Assembly: GCA_030765045.1 (NCBI GenBank)
Contig: CM060972.1
Location: 55,752,971-55,816,970, forward strand
Length of the DNA stretch: 64,000 nt
Direction of reading: 5' to 3'
DNA from: Tenodera sinensis
Taxonomy: Eukaryota > Arthropoda > Insecta > Mantodea > Mantidae
Shown here: one piece after another, positions 11,165 to 24,160 of the stretch
How positions within the stretch are numbered: the first letter of the stretch is position 1
Layout: each line of letters opens with the position of its first letter
The notes under the pieces: generated by a model
Database searches by the model: none
The model's input: only the letters and a program-made list of their open reading frames with translations
What the model was told of the DNA's origin: nothing
Translations under genes and position numbers: made by a program

Positions 11165-13985
11165 TTTAGTTAGTTATTTATTTTAAAAGTATTGGCCTGG
11201 TGCCGGTACATTGGGCCCGGCTTACAGGCTATATTTACATTGATTTACAGTTGACTTTGTTCATATTTACAGTTTTCGCTATATACAAAAACCCATACGG
11301 TGACCATCTGTAGGTCACCGAGAATAGTTTTCTTTTGTCTTTTGTCTGTTTCGTCTTTGGGTTATATATACATATGTACATATTTACAAATTATATACAG
11401 ACACATACACGCACGCATTCACCCACACACACACTCGTACACACATACACACACATCTTCACTGGGCACACCAGAAATATGCGTCCCAGCGCACTACACT
11501 ATTTACACTATATACACTGTCCCGCGGTGGCAGCTCCTGAATATTTTCCGAGGCGAGGGCCTCTGCCGGAACATGTATGTGGCTTAGGGACGAGGTTGCG
11601 TGGACGCGCATTAGTCGGCGAGCCGAGCCGCTTCTAGAACATTTTTATCCTATTATGCTTGCGGTGCTTCGGCTCGCCTTTGCCGATGTTAGCGATCACG
11701 TCATTTTCGTGGTTCCTAATGCGCGTCCATGCCGCCATTGCTCTTTTGTCTATTGCCTCCGGGATGAACGGGATATGAGTTTCGAGGTGAAGAGTTTGGG
11801 TGGTGGTGAGGAGTGGAGCAGAGAGGATTTTTCTGAGGGAGAGGTTTTGGAGGGTTTGGAGTTGTTTGAGGGCAGTTTTGGAGGCATTAGCCCAGGCCAC
11901 ACATGCATACAGGACCACCGAGAGAATAAATGACCTATATAGTATAAGTTTTGACTTTAGTCGCAACTGTTTACTACGGAAGATGGGGGCGCACAGCTTT
12001 AGCCGCTGTCTGCCTTTATTGGCGCTATTTTTTATGTGGGTGGACCAACACATTGTGCGGTCCAAGGTGACACCTAAGTATTTAACTTGCTGACGGCAGT
12101 GCAATATTTGACCATCGACCGTTAGGTCCGTTGCCAAAGTGTGACGCCGCTTAGAAAAATGAATCAGCTGGCATTTGTCGGGATTAATTTTGATTTTCCA
12201 GTTATGTTGCCATGAGAGGAAGTTGTTCACATAACGTTGCATTTCTGCAAGGCCGAAACGTGGATTTCTATGGTGGTTGTATATTGGAGTGTCGTCAGCA
12301 TACATGGCGACCTTGCATCTGGCGTCCACTGGGAAATCATTGGTGAACAATATATACAGAAAAGGGGACATTATTGCCCCTTGTGGGACGCCAGCCCGCA
12401 TCACTCGCTCCCGTGAGGAGGAGCGGCCCACTTGGACGTAAAACTGCCGATTTTCTAGAAAATTGTGCAGCAAGTATAGATAATTTTGAAGAGCCGGGAA
12501 ATTGTGGTGCAGTTTATAAATAAGGCCATTGTGCCAGCACCGGTCAAATACAGCTTCTACGTCCAGAAATAGCGCCAACGTTGAAGCCCCATTGTTAAAT
12601 TGCTCTGTTACGTCATCAGTTAGTCTGAGGAGCTGTAGTTCAGTGGAATGTCCTTTTCTAAAGCCAAACTGTGAATTTGAGAGTTCATGTGTTGCGGAGA
12701 CTTGTTTTTGAAGCCGAGAAAGGATACATTTTTCCAGCAGTTTACCAATAGTAGACAAAAGACTAATGGGACGGTAGTTTTGCGGTTGTCTGGTGCTTTT
12801 CCCTTGCTTTGGGAGCATGATAACCTTAGCTCGTTTCCAAGTAGAGGGGAAATAGCCTTGCTGCAAACATGCGTTAAATATCTTTGTTAGTTGCACCAGA
12901 GCTTTTCTCGGCAGATGCTTAAGTTCCTCATTAGTCACTTTGTCTGGACCGGCAGCTTTCCCATTAGGCAATTTCCTAATGAGCTTGTAAATTTCCTGCG
13001 GTGTTATGGTGGGTAGTTGTTGCTCTTGCTTCTGCGCCACCCAGGTTTGTACCCATGTCTGGACCTCCCGTTCTATTTCACAGTTGGTCACTGGGTTTTC
13101 GGTGAATCTGTCTTGGAGACAGTCAGCGAAGACCTCGGCTTTCTCCTCTGCGGAGAAGTGCAAGCCGCTTTGAGTGTGCAGCGCCTCAGTTGCGGAGTTG
13201 ACGCTCGTGGAAACTTTGAAAGCCTTGAGTAATTTCCACAAAGAAGAGTCCGAATGTGTGGTACTCAGCATTTTGTTTTCCCATTGTTCAGTTTTATTGA
13301 TTTTAATTTGTTGCCGAATGATGTTGCGTAGCCATTTTGCTAGCACTTTATATTCAGGCTGACGGGTGTATCGCCACAGTTTTGTCAAGCGTCGTCTCCG
13401 CGCAATGAGTTGCTCTACCTCGGGGTACGTGCAAAAACCGGGTGGTCTTGTGGTGTATGTGGTAGTATTTCTCTTGGCTGTGTGTAGCGAGGCAGTAAAG
13501 TTTTCAATGGCGACATCTATGTCTGCCTCGCTATAGTATGACAGTCTGGGTTGCGCCATCCCGTGCATTTCAGTGGTGAACTTATTCCAGTCGGTCTCAG
13601 GTCTACTTTGAGGGCCAGAGGCACTGGCTGAAATGCCACCCTGTATGTCGAAATGCACAGGAAGATGGTCGGAGTCCAGGCTGTGATAAACAGTAAAGTT
13701 ATTTAACAGTGTCGCATTTTTTGTTAGTACGATGTCCAAAATCTCAGCGTCAAAGTGCCCTGATCGATGCCAAAAAGTGGGTTCTGGGGGAAGATGTACC
13801 TCAATGTCATCATTATCAGTTATAAATTCAACCAGGAGATTTCCCGCCGCGTTTGCCAGGCGTGAAAACCACCAGGGGTGCCGGGCATTGAAATCTCCTG
13901 CAATTATAACGTGCTCCTCTAAAGCGAGGATCTGCTCGAGGTCTTGTGTAAAGTCTGGGGAGTTATTTTCCATCCAGCGATTTTT
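11165..13985 (-). mobile_element. Jockey-clade non-LTR retrotransposon, 5'-truncated
   Basis: Minus-strand insertion comprising the 3' part of ORF2 and about 470 bp of 3' UTR. The UTR contains a CA/TG-rich stretch (about 11400-11455) and ends in an AT-rich tail of AAAT/AACT units near 11165-11190. Homology to the endonuclease domain begins abruptly near 13970; the gag-like ORF1 and the N-terminal part of the endonuclease are absent. Truncation of this kind is usual for target-primed reverse transcription. No convincing target duplication could be found by eye. Confidence 0.8.
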
Positions 13986-14069
13986 TATACACAGTATCAA
14001 CAGTATCAGCTCCATTTCAGTCACGATTAAACGATTTTTGGATTGGTTTGGTACATTATATCTTACCAA
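11634..14069 (-). CDS. Jockey-type endonuclease (partial) / reverse transcriptase
   Basis: Uninterrupted frame of 811 codons. The first ~34 residues look like flanking sequence read in frame; homology starts at about residue 35. The C-terminal part of the APE-like endonuclease shows GDFNARHPWW (58-67) and SDHLPV (133-138). The reverse transcriptase carries GKAAGPD (380-386), NYRPISLL (431-438), GFRKGHST (469-476), the motif A aspartate in FLDVEAVFDR (501-510), GVPQGAIMSPF (560-570) and YADD (590-593), followed by KYLGVTLD and a C-terminal tail rich in basic residues. Known relatives are about 900 residues, so roughly 130 endonuclease residues are missing and the copy should not retrotranspose by itself. 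Motif A normally reads KAFDR after FLDxE; AVFDR here is odd. The intact frame suggests a fairly young insertion. Confidence 0.9.
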   Translation of the reverse strand: MVRYNVPNQSKNRLIVTEMELILLILCIKNRWMENNSPDFTQDLEQILALEEHVIIAGDFNARHPWWFSRLANAAGNLLVEFITDNDDIEVHLPPEPTFWHRSGHFDAEILDIVLTKNATLLNNFTVYHSLDSDHLPVHFDIQGGISASASGPQSRPETDWNKFTTEMHGMAQPRLSYYSEADIDVAIENFTASLHTAKRNTTTYTTRPPGFCTYPEVEQLIARRRRLTKLWRYTRQPEYKVLAKWLRNIIRQQIKINKTEQWENKMLSTTHSDSSLWKLLKAFKVSTSVNSATEALHTQSGLHFSAEEKAEVFADCLQDRFTENPVTNCEIEREVQTWVQTWVAQKQEQQLPTITPQEIYKLIRKLPNGKAAGPDKVTNEELKHLPRKALVQLTKIFNACLQQGYFPSTWKRAKVIMLPKQGKSTRQPQNYRPISLLSTIGKLLEKCILSRLQKQVSATHELSNSQFGFRKGHSTELQLLRLTDDVTEQFNNGASTLALFLDVEAVFDRCWHNGLIYKLHHNFPALQNYLYLLHNFLENRQFYVQVGRSSSRERVMRAGVPQGAIMSPFLYILFTNDFPVDARCKVAMYADDTPIYNHHRNPRFGLAEMQRYVNNFLSWQHNWKIKINPDKCQLIHFSKRRHTLATDLTVDGQILHCRQQVKYLGVTLDRTMCWSTHIKNSANKGRQRLKLCAPIFRSKQLRLKSKLILYRSFILSVVLYACVAWANASKTALKQLQTLQNLSLRKILSAPLLTTTQTLHLETHIPFIPEAIDKRAMAAWTRIRNHENDVIANIGKGEPKHRKHNRIKMF

Positions 14070-14519
14070 TCATCAATTGAAAACATATTAGTAGTTTTCG
14101 TCCTTAATTTTCGAAGTCTGAATCAGAGAAATAACTGAGATTATATAAATGGAATTAACAGTTCTCTAAAAGTAAGTGTCCAAGTATAGTGCTTCCACCT
14201 ACAGGTTTCTGGAAATACCACTTTCACAGCTCGAAAGAATAGTACCAAAATCATGGTGAAAATTGAAGTTCATCGATTTGGCTTCTGTAAAGTATATACA
14301 TCGTAGGAGGCAGCGATTTGGCCATACTTTAAGCAAGTATTCCAAATGAAGAGTGTAATGAATATGTCCAACACAATTATTGTAAACAAAGAGCCGTTTC
14401 ACCAAAAAAAAAAAAAAAAAAAGCTTATGTCAAATATTTGGAGCCATGTAGCTCTTTGAGGAATGGATTTAAATTATTGTTTCACTAAATCTGGCGCAAA
14501 CATTGTGTGAAAAATGTTG
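14070..14519. other. unassigned DNA with an A-run
   Basis: A run of about 19 A lies at 14404-14422. No gene or repeat is otherwise recognised. Confidence 0.4.
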
Positions 14520-15420
14520 TAATGCCTTTCCACCTTAATTTGAATGAATTTATCCACAATTTAATGTTAAATGTCATGCAAAGTTTAGTTTCTAAGAGAA
14601 ATGTGGCAATACTACGTCATCTGTTCTTACCTTGACGGTTAAACTGCGAACGGAGGGGAGGCTAGGGGAAGTATCGCCTGGCGTTACTAAAGGTAACGGG
14701 GAAGGGAAGGGAAGGGAAAGGTAGGCGACAAATTCATGCGCACTGGTGGGTGGCGTGGCAGCTTTAGTCGTGTATAATAAGGAGAAATCTACAAAAGAAC
14801 GGAATTGTTTTAAGAAAATAAAGTTGAAGACTTATTTTTGAATTCGAAGCAATTACTATTATTTAATTTCGTAATGGATAATAATGGGAATTATTGCAAA
14901 AATCCTTATCCTCTTAGCATTGTTTCAACTCTAACATAGAGTGTTCTTTCTTTTTTTTTTCCTTCAGTAACTATGAAAAATTAAACTTCATTATTACTTG
15001 AACAATACATTATTTCTGTAACATATATACCTGTTAGGTATAATGGATTTACCCGAGATAGTGGCCACCTGAGCGGTACGGTACACGCACTGGGCGAGTG
15101 CTTTGTTTACATTTGAGGGCAATACTTGCCTCGCAGCACACACTGATTGGGTACAACTCAGGCCCTTGGCATGTGCGAGGCCTAGACCCAACAGCCCAGC
15201 TTTGCCGTTTACTTCGCCGAAAAAGAATTCTTACAAAACCTATCGAAATAAAACTTAATATGTATATGTTTCACATATGTATAAGATAGGTCATTTTGGT
15301 CGAAGCAGTACCTTCCACTCTGTTTATACTTTATAACGTTACAAAATAAGTATTTAAGGCTTCTAAACAAGAGTAAAGCCTGATTCATTTCAAGTGCAGT
15401 GGATTTATGGCTGAGGCTAT
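14520..15420 (+). repeat. repeat family E, copy 1
   Basis: Long dispersed repeat shared with about 61550-62830 in the same orientation. Matching blocks include TTTAATGTTAAATGTCATGC, a GTATCGC-TGGCGTTA block, TTTCGTAATGGAT, a CTTGCCTCG-AGCACA block and CCTATCGAAATAAAACTT. A GGGAA-rich tract lies near 14700. There is no coding capacity, and the class is unknown. Confidence 0.6.
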
Positions 15421-16279
15421 ACAAAAATACGAAGCCCTTTTATAAGAAAAGCGAAAACGAAGCTGCTTTTATTTCCCACTCAAAAGAAAATGTATGTGTC
15501 AGCACACAAATGTAACAGCCTTTGTTACTTGTTCAAAATTCATTCTTTTATTTTATTAGTGCTACCATTCTTGGCCGGGATGACACTGGTACATAGATTT
15601 GGCATTCTGAGTAACAATTTACTGATGGTTTTGGGTCTCGTGCGACTTACAGACGCTTTCTGAATGTACCGTACTTTGGATATGTTCCAAATCTTTGTGT
15701 TGTTCCCTCTATAGCTCATCCCCCAGTTCCGTAGGAAAAACTGGTGATTGCCAGATTGAATACCCTGTGACCTTTGCACTTAAGTTTTGGGTAATTCTGC
15801 TGCAGGTGAGAACAATCTTTTAAAACCCATAGTTTCAGTTTGAATATTTCTAAGTCTTTATACAATTATGTATTGCCACAATAAATGCATGTTTTAAATT
15901 ACAGATAAAAAAAGTTCCAAGGGGTGTATTATAATCTTGACATTTTCCTATTGATTGTCGATATTAACTTACCTTTGACTTGCTCAGATTACTATTTGCC
16001 GAAGACATGAGGCGTATCGGAAAAAATGTGACATCGCCCAGATGTTTACGTGAGCTTATCGCACAAACACGTCGAGACACTGTATGTACACTGTTCAGAT
16101 GCAATCATATATAGAGGAAAAAACGCCTCATATCGGCAGGTACGAGAGCTCATCTATTTGTGTTTTATCACTGACTATACGGTAATTTACTATTATTTAG
16201 CTGTTCTAATAAATAAGATAGGAAACGATCGAAAGTCGAGGTCAATTTGCCTCGTTTCTTTGCTAAGAAGTAAGGTAAG
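15421..16279. other. unassigned DNA
   Basis: No gene, RNA or repeat is recognised. Confidence 0.35.
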
Positions 16280-16605
16280 AGCGCCAAATAAGCTTTGATT
16301 CATTGTTAATTCACATTTACTGGACCAAATGTTTTAAAATTTGGTGAAGTTATATATTGATCCTTGGGAAAAGGAACAAGTTGGCCTTATAAAAATCAGG
16401 GGTTCCAAATAAGGCCACTTCAAATTACAAGACAGAGGTGACCATGTGAATAATTAAGATTCTCAGCAAAAATATGTTATATTAAAGAAAAATAAAGAAA
16501 TATGAAAGGCTACACACGCTCTCTCTCAAACTTTTACCAATAAAAACCACAAATATGACGCCATCATAAAAATAATTATGCAATAAAAGAGTACACCATA
16601 ATACC
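16280..16605 (+). repeat. repeat family F, copy 1
   Basis: Shares ordered blocks with 29305-29910 in the same orientation: GCCAAATAAG or CACCAAATAAGG near the start, GGTTCCAAATAAGGCCACTT, TTAAGATTCT, and AATAAAAACCACA-ATATGACGC near the end. This copy is shorter. No coding capacity is seen. Confidence 0.6.
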
Positions 16606-18595
16606 ACATGTTTTAGTGAACAGTACTTGGCGCCATAAACGACAGAGTACTTGGCAATTGTTAGTTTAAGTTAAATAAAGTTCACGTGCACAAATGCCTC
16701 CTCTATGTTCTGGCTCATACTGAGAAGGAAATAACGGTTGTTGCGTTTCAGGGGTCAACAGAGCATGCCGATCACGGAGATGCTGCCACCTACTGTTATT
16801 ATGCACAAGTTTTTCAGAAACCATTAGTTGGTCTTATTGGTTACATACCTTATTATATCTTATCTAAAAGGGATAGTAGTTAAAGGTGAAATAGGACAAC
16901 TTCGACGTCAAAAATTAAGGCAAAGAAAACAGGTAGCCGTGAAGATCTGATAGGGTCTAACCAGAATTCTCAATCCTTTAATACAAGGTTGGCATTTGAC
17001 AACAAATACGTTAAGCCAAAGATTAAGAAAGTCGTAGACGTGTTTTGGTTATTTACATTTATATTGGCATTTAAAAATAAAAGCTATTGGTAGCTACTTA
17101 TACTAGTAATGTACCTGTTTATTTTAGTGTTATTGTAATTCCTTTTTATTTCCTTTTTAAGGACTAAAAGTCTATGCAATTTTAGCGTAATGTGACCCCA
17201 TTACATCCACGCATACCATGTCACTGATTACCCATTCAGGTGGGCCCTCCCCATCCTTTAGCACAGCCACATTTAACTGCAGTCATTGGGCTTCCAATGA
17301 GTGGCCAGCCAATTTCGAATTACTTCCTTTAAAGTGCCTGAGACAGGGATAGCTAAACCGGTTCAGGAATTAGCATAAGAGTGGTTTATGTAGCAAAGCA
17401 ATTCATGCAATGGAAAGTTAATGTATATAGACAAATGTTATAATGAACAGTTTAAAGCAAGAGTTAAGGTCAGTTTTATTATTTTAATAGCAACAATGGT
17501 TCAGTCAACTCAATAAAGTTTACAGAAACATATTTATAATGTAACAATATACTTAGATAAAATTAAGTATTCCAAGTCAAAAAAGTTCAAGTCCAGCCCA
17601 GATTATCTTTATGTACAGTTACACTTATTTCATTTTTACCTTATAATAAATGTATGTTGCACATTTGTTGACTTCGGAACAATTCAGGAATTGGACCAAA
17701 GGCTGATGCTACTCCAGAACGGTTAAATCAAGCAACTTTTTTATCTAACCGTCCTGGAATACTTCATGGACAATGTTGTACACAGAAATTTATTTCACAT
17801 ATTGTAAGCTTTTTGAAAATTGATTTAAGTATAACTTTTTATTTCAATATGTTTTTATTTCACGCTGAGCTATCACTTGATACCGGAATTACTGCACTGT
17901 AAGTTAAGACTCTTATAAGGTAATGATAAGGTGTTAAATAATTTTAGTTTAAGTTGAATTTAATTAACCATGTGGAAGCATGAAGTAAGATTTTGTCACG
18001 AAGAACAGTCATTAGCTTTAAAATTTAAGGGTTGAGATAATGCAGTTAGTTTAATGCAGTATAGTAAGAGTCATTAGGTCCAGGTGTACCTGAAAGTCAG
18101 TTATGTTTAGGTACCGCAGATGTTTCTAAGCACGGTAGCTTTCCCCTACGTAGTTACAACGCCTAACCTATGCGGGAAACGTCTACTACAAAAACCATGC
18201 CTTTTGCGAACTTTGAACACTTCCTTCAGCGATAAATATACATCTCAACACTGACCTTCATTCCTCGATGCATTTCAAGAAATTTCGTACCTTAATTGCT
18301 CAAAAAAATGTTTAACAGAACGTTGTTCTTTTGTGCTTGCCGCGAGCTGGGCACCGATTTTAAACTAGCATTCGCTTGTCTGCAACCTGCTGCCACATGT
18401 TGGGCATGCTTTAAAGCATTGGTATCAATACTACCTATTGCAGGACATTGACGGAAACATTCTAATTGTTGTTATGGTTTTAAGGTTTTCACTTGACCCC
18501 CCTTTGTAATCGTTGTCGAAATTCACCAGAGAAACTCCATCTAAAGTATTGTTGTAAGAATACGTTATGATCATCTTCCATTAACATATTACAAA
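16606..18595. other. unassigned AT-rich DNA
   Basis: About 2 kb without a recognisable gene, RNA or repeat family. Confidence 0.35.
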
Positions 18596-18895
18596 TTAGT
18601 TTTTGAAGCAGCATGTAACTTCGTCCTTATCGAAGATGTATTGATTTCTTTGGTGAGCCACGCGCAATATGTGGCCAAGCTTTGGAGTTGGGACTAAAAG
18701 AAGGGAAGATTCTCCAGTAGAAGTTTTAATAACTGCATACTGCGGAAGAAAAAGGAATATCTGGCCAATACATACAACGCTGTCGAGTTCTTCGTAGATC
18801 ACAAAAAGGGCATCCTTTCTGCTGTGATATCTCAGCGTGTCTTCTATACTTTGCATAAGATGAGGGAGGGGAGGGGGTGAAGAAGGGAATTGCAT
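18596..18895 (-). other. unrecognised open frame, possible exon or element remnant
   Basis: A 99-codon frame on the minus strand. From about residue 16 it reads like ordinary protein (IEDTLRYHSRKDALFVIYEE, then VVCIGQIFLFLPQYAVI, and RVAHQRNQYIFDKDEV near the end). Just upstream is a pyrimidine-rich run ending in AAAG, which could be a splice acceptor. I do not recognise a family. It could be a terminal exon of a host gene, a fragment of a transposon protein, or chance. Confidence 0.25.
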
Positions 18896-18964
18896 ATAAC
18901 CTTATATAGTGCAGTGTTTGATATAAAATGGATGAACACCTGTTTTCTTTTAAGTGATAAATTC

Positions 18965-19120
18965 ACATATATTTACGTCTTACATTCACACAACTGTCTA
19001 TTGTTGCTTTTCTTCCTAAGGTATTTGTGGTTGCTCAACAGTGCTTTTGCATATTGTTTCCCGGTGTTTTTATTTATTTTGTTTATTTTGGGTTGTTCAT
19101 AGTATCCACTGTAAGTCTAA
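18965..19120 (+). repeat. repeat family G, copy 1
   Basis: The first part resembles one unit of the 57504-58230 array in reverse (ACGTCTTACATTCACACAAC). The second part shares CTTTTGCATATTRTTTYCCGG and a following T-rich tract with 34890-35060. Confidence 0.5.
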
Positions 19121-21760
<2,640 letters not shown>

Positions 21761-22387
21761 TTGCATGGTTGTAACTGTAATCTGAGATCATATCTACTGC
21801 TTTGACTTTTGGAACAACTTTTATTTACAACGAAATTATCATTATTATTTTTACTTTCTTTATAAACATTAAATTTAACATACTTAATTCTCAATCATAC
21901 TTCCTTTAGGGAGAATCGAGAATAAGCCTGGCTTAAAAAAAATACTCCCAACGTCTAACAGAGAATCGAATATGCGACTTCTGAAATTTAAACCAGCGTT
22001 CTGACCATAGAGAACTATTGTTGCAGCACTAGAGCTACAAAAAACATAATTAAAACTTAGTACAATATAGCCATTATTTATCGTCTAACTTCATAATGTT
22101 GGAATATAATATTTTCCTTCTTTGTTATATCTTATGTCTATAACTTAAGCTTCTTCAATCTCTAGCCTTGATATACATCGAGTTACTTTTCCACTTAGCA
22201 GTGGGTATGAAGAAAATTAATATCATAAACCAAATACTTAAAGTAATATAAATAAACAAAGCTACGAAATATATATAAATAGTAATTCGAAAGTATGCAA
22301 AATTAACTAAAGAAATAAAACACACAAACTGAGATTTAAAATCAACTTTTAAAATAAATTGAAGAAATTCTGCAATTACTGAAAAAA
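21761..22387. other. unassigned AT-rich DNA
   Basis: No gene or repeat is recognised. Confidence 0.35.
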
Positions 22388-23404
22388 TGTAATATGTTGC
22401 ACTCGTATGGCTTCCCCTACTCTTGTGTGAAGTATTCCTACAAACAATCAAGATCAAGGTTAGGATGTACAAAAAACCACAGAGCAGCCAAGAAGTTACT
22501 GGAAATTTTTTTAAAAAGTACGATAATAATAAAAATAAAAAATAAAGTAAGAAACACAAATTAGATTGGACCGTCAAGGGGAAACAGAAATAAGTTACAA
22601 GTAGTTGAAATGAGGCTTTTACTTTCAGTCAAGGGCTCTGCAAGAGATGTATAAAAATAAATGAGGCAATTAGACAGGAATTGAAGGTAGAACAATTTTA
22701 AAGAAAATATAAGATTGTGGAGAAAAGTGGATTAGACATCTACAATCAGGGGAAAGAAAAAGTAAACAGACAAAACAGTATAGAAACAAGAGAAATAACA
22801 TCGACTCATTTGACAAAAGTGTAACTATTACTAAACTAACACAAATTATAAGGAATATATCTGAAAAGGTTTACTCCACGCTCAAAAAATGCATTTGCAC
22901 ATAACTTGTCTATTTTAACGGGATCGACCTTTTTTGTCTAGTAAGATTTGTTGGATCTCCTACGGTTACCAGTTGTGCAGAAGTGAAAGAGTTAACACTA
23001 TTACATGGTCTATGGTCACAAAATTTAAAATATTGCATTTTCCATAAAAATATCAAAGAACGGTTAGAGTCTCTTTTGACAATATCCGAGTTTTCAAAGA
23101 GTTTTCCATGTAAAGGATAGTTTAGGATAAAGAATTTTCCTCTGTATCTTCATGTCGCATTCTTGAAGGATATTAAACTTAATTATCAACTTTGGTTTTT
23201 AAACGACTTTTCGTTGTTTAGTTATGTTACTCACAGACACACATACACAGAGGCGCACTCACACAGACACACCCTTGCAGGCACCGTTTTCTTAAATTTC
23301 GTTGCTTGGATTATGGGAGTCTCGAAACACTCTCGACATCGTATTGTTGAATGGAATACAATACTTCCCGTGCTTGCTAACGTAGTAGAAAAAGTAGAGA
23401 AGTA
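22388..23404 (-). mobile_element. HE element copy 6, diverged, with unmatched internal segment
   Basis: The hairpin end is at 22388-22460 (stem ATATG/CGTAT). Sequence from about 22460 to 22800 does not match HE. From about 22820 to 23404 it again follows HE in order, through GGATATTAAACTTAATTATC and the CACA-rich tract to the ACGTAGTAGAAAAAGT end. The middle may be a replacement or an insertion. Confidence 0.6.
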
Positions 23405-23826
23405 GCATCTTACCACATACAAACCTATATTATCGCGCCAAGAAGGAACATACGATAAATATACAGAAGAAATTAAAGATAAATACATAGCTTCAAAGCT
23501 TGGGCCTAAAATAGTGATCTGATCATTACGAAAAGTTGTACTTAAGCCATTTCTAGGAATGTAGATTCAGAAAGCGAAATGCCAAAGTGAGGGACCAAGT
23601 CCTAATTATTTCGTGACGTGAAAAGAGTTTTTTATTCGCCTTTCGTTTGTTTACATAAGCTAAGGACTGTTTAGCCTACGCAAGAAATGTGTAGGGCAAA
23701 CGTGGCAGGGCCATGTATATATTCGCACATCTTCTCCTAGAGTCTGCATTCCTGTCATAAGGATTAGTTTAAAAATGTTCACAATTAAGTCAGCGCTACG
23801 GCTATGAATATATAGCCCATACTTTT

Positions 23827-24160
23827 GGAAATAAATCTGATGTGTTGCAATCATAAAAACATCATAAATATATGACAATTTAGTCAACCTTGTTAGAGCA
23901 ATGTTTAAGAAAATCGAAATTTCGACAAAGTGTGCCACGCAAAGGGTAGTTTAGAGTGGAGAAATTTTCTTCAGACTCTGCCTGTCGCGTTCTTGAAGGA
24001 TATTAAACTGAACCGACTTTTCGTTTGAGTTATGCTGTCCACAGACACATGGATATTTTTTCTAAACATGCTTTTCTGGACACATACATTTCGGCATCGA
24101 ATTTTTTAGTGGAATACAATACTTCCCCAATTTACTGTAAGCAGTAGGGAAAGTATAAAA
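23827..24160 (-). mobile_element. HE element copy 7, internally deleted (~334 bp)
   Basis: Both ends are present: CTGATGTGTTGCAATCAT at one side and GCAGTAGGGAAAGT at the other. The central ~450 bp of other copies is missing. The AGAAAGT-type inverted repeat next to the hairpin is mutated. Confidence 0.6.

Noticed and set aside
11300..14091. Plus-strand frames opposite the Jockey-type ORF
   Set aside because: They are antisense shadows of the minus-strand reverse transcriptase or of its UTR.
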